A stretch of 64,000 nucleotides of DNA from UBA10438 sp044238605 (lineage in GTDB: Bacteria > Bacteroidota > Ignavibacteria > Kapaibacteriales > Kapaibacteriaceae). Location: positions 248,001 through 312,000 of the forward strand of contig JBIICY010000003.1 in assembly GCA_044238605.1 (NCBI GenBank), given 5' to 3'. Shown here piece after piece: positions 63,680 through 64,000 of this stretch. The translations under genes and the position numbers were made by a program. A model generated the notes under the pieces. That model saw only the letters and a program-made list of their open reading frames with translations. It ran no database searches and was not told the origin of the DNA. How positions within the stretch are numbered: position 1 is the stretch's first letter; every line of letters begins with the position of its first letter.

Positions 63680-64000
63680 TTACTGATCCGACGTCAGTAC
63701 CCTCCCCAGGATCTCGTAAGAAATGATCTCTCCATTTGAAAACTTGTTGCCGATAGATTTTAGATCGTTAGTGTACTTTACTAGTTGGGCCTCCGTAGGT
63801 GCACAATATCGATGCTTGAAGAGGAACTCTACAAAAACACCAAATCGGTGATGATTTCTTAGGTCCTTACGGCGCCGGACATAGCGGAGCATGTTCATGA
63901 GAGTTTGTTCGTAGAGCTCATCTTGGTGCTGCGCTCGTGCATCGATGAGCTGCCATACACTGCTGGCAATGTACACCTGACGGGAAGTTGCGGAATCTCT
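63680..64000 (-). CDS. unrecognised protein, N-terminus outside window
   Basis: The minus-strand frame is open from the window edge to a stop at 63680, giving at least 106 residues: SATSRQVYIASSVWQLIDARAQ, LYEQTLMNMLRYVRRRKDLRN, FGVFVEFLFKHRYCAPTEAQL and ILGRVLTSDQ. It appears soluble and helical. A GTG at 63976 could be an internal start but the open frame continues past it. No family recognised. It probably belongs to the element. Confidence 0.5.
   Translation of the reverse strand, partial: RDSATSRQVYIASSVWQLIDARAQHQDELYEQTLMNMLRYVRRRKDLRNHHRFGVFVEFLFKHRYCAPTEAQLVKYTNDLKSIGNKFSNGEIISYEILGRVLTSDQ

Overview
The window looks like chromosomal DNA from a Gram-negative member of the Fibrobacterota-Chlorobiota-Bacteroidota group, perhaps an Ignavibacteria/Chlorobi/Kapabacteria-like heterotroph. 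The evidence is: a type IX secretion C-terminal sorting domain (21.2-22.1 kb); a CzcA-type pump fused to an outer-membrane factor (31.1-35.5 kb), a fusion I know mainly from Bacteroidota; a YbeY whose third metal ligand is Asp; the gene order ftsQ-ftsA-ftsZ; and several lipoproteins and beta-barrel-like proteins. Base composition is near 50% GC by eye. No rRNA, CRISPR array or insertion sequence was seen. Species-level placement is not possible from this window alone.

Layout. 0-5 kb: the start of panC on the minus strand, then a tight plus-strand run ilvE-recG-queE-PD40 protein closed by a bidirectional terminator. 5-8.4 kb: a lipoprotein, tRNA-Ser(UGA), and two kynurenine-pathway genes (3-hydroxyanthranilate dioxygenase and ACMS decarboxylase) divergent from an SDR gene. 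8.7-12.2 kb: ftsQ-ftsA-ftsZ. 12.2-20 kb: housekeeping genes (UMF1-type MFS, agmatinase-like, dapD, DUF1801 protein, RhlE-like helicase, OsmC, DsbA/FrnE-like, icd). 20.3-26.5 kb: a three-gene minus-strand operon for surface proteins: a 1443-residue decapeptide-repeat fibre-like protein, a T9SS cargo protein and a His-rich barrel-like protein. 26.8-28.6 kb: tRNA-Arg(CCU), short tandem repeats, DUF494/Smg-like, ybeY and crtW-like genes. 29.9-35.9 kb: a divalent-metal RND efflux operon. 36-42.5 kb: a peptide-type solute-binding protein, NlpC/P60, rnr, and a TPR/secreted-protein pair. 42.5-48.2 kb: a second, HAE1-type tripartite efflux operon. 48.3-57.3 kb: AEC transporter, desaturase, small barrel, DUF2461, an acylating aldehyde dehydrogenase carrying an N-terminal cyclic-nucleotide-binding domain coupled by ATGA overlap to a type II NADH dehydrogenase carrying a C-terminal one, and an MgtA-type ATPase. 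57.5-58.9 kb: a winged-helix Fic protein with a degenerate active site behind a row of TTGCGCAA palindromes.

From tRNA-fMet (58.9 kb) to the right edge the DNA looks like an integrated element: unrecognised proteins, an excisionase-like HTH, a TOPRIM/DUF3987 replication protein interrupted by one in-frame TAG, an XRE regulator and several inverted repeats. No integrase is inside the window.

The most unusual items are the paired cyclic-nucleotide-domain redox enzymes, the amber-interrupted DUF3987 gene, the decapeptide-repeat surface operon, the Fic/palindrome arrangement, and a strand-biased AGGGGGC heptamer that recurs through the window in both coding directions.
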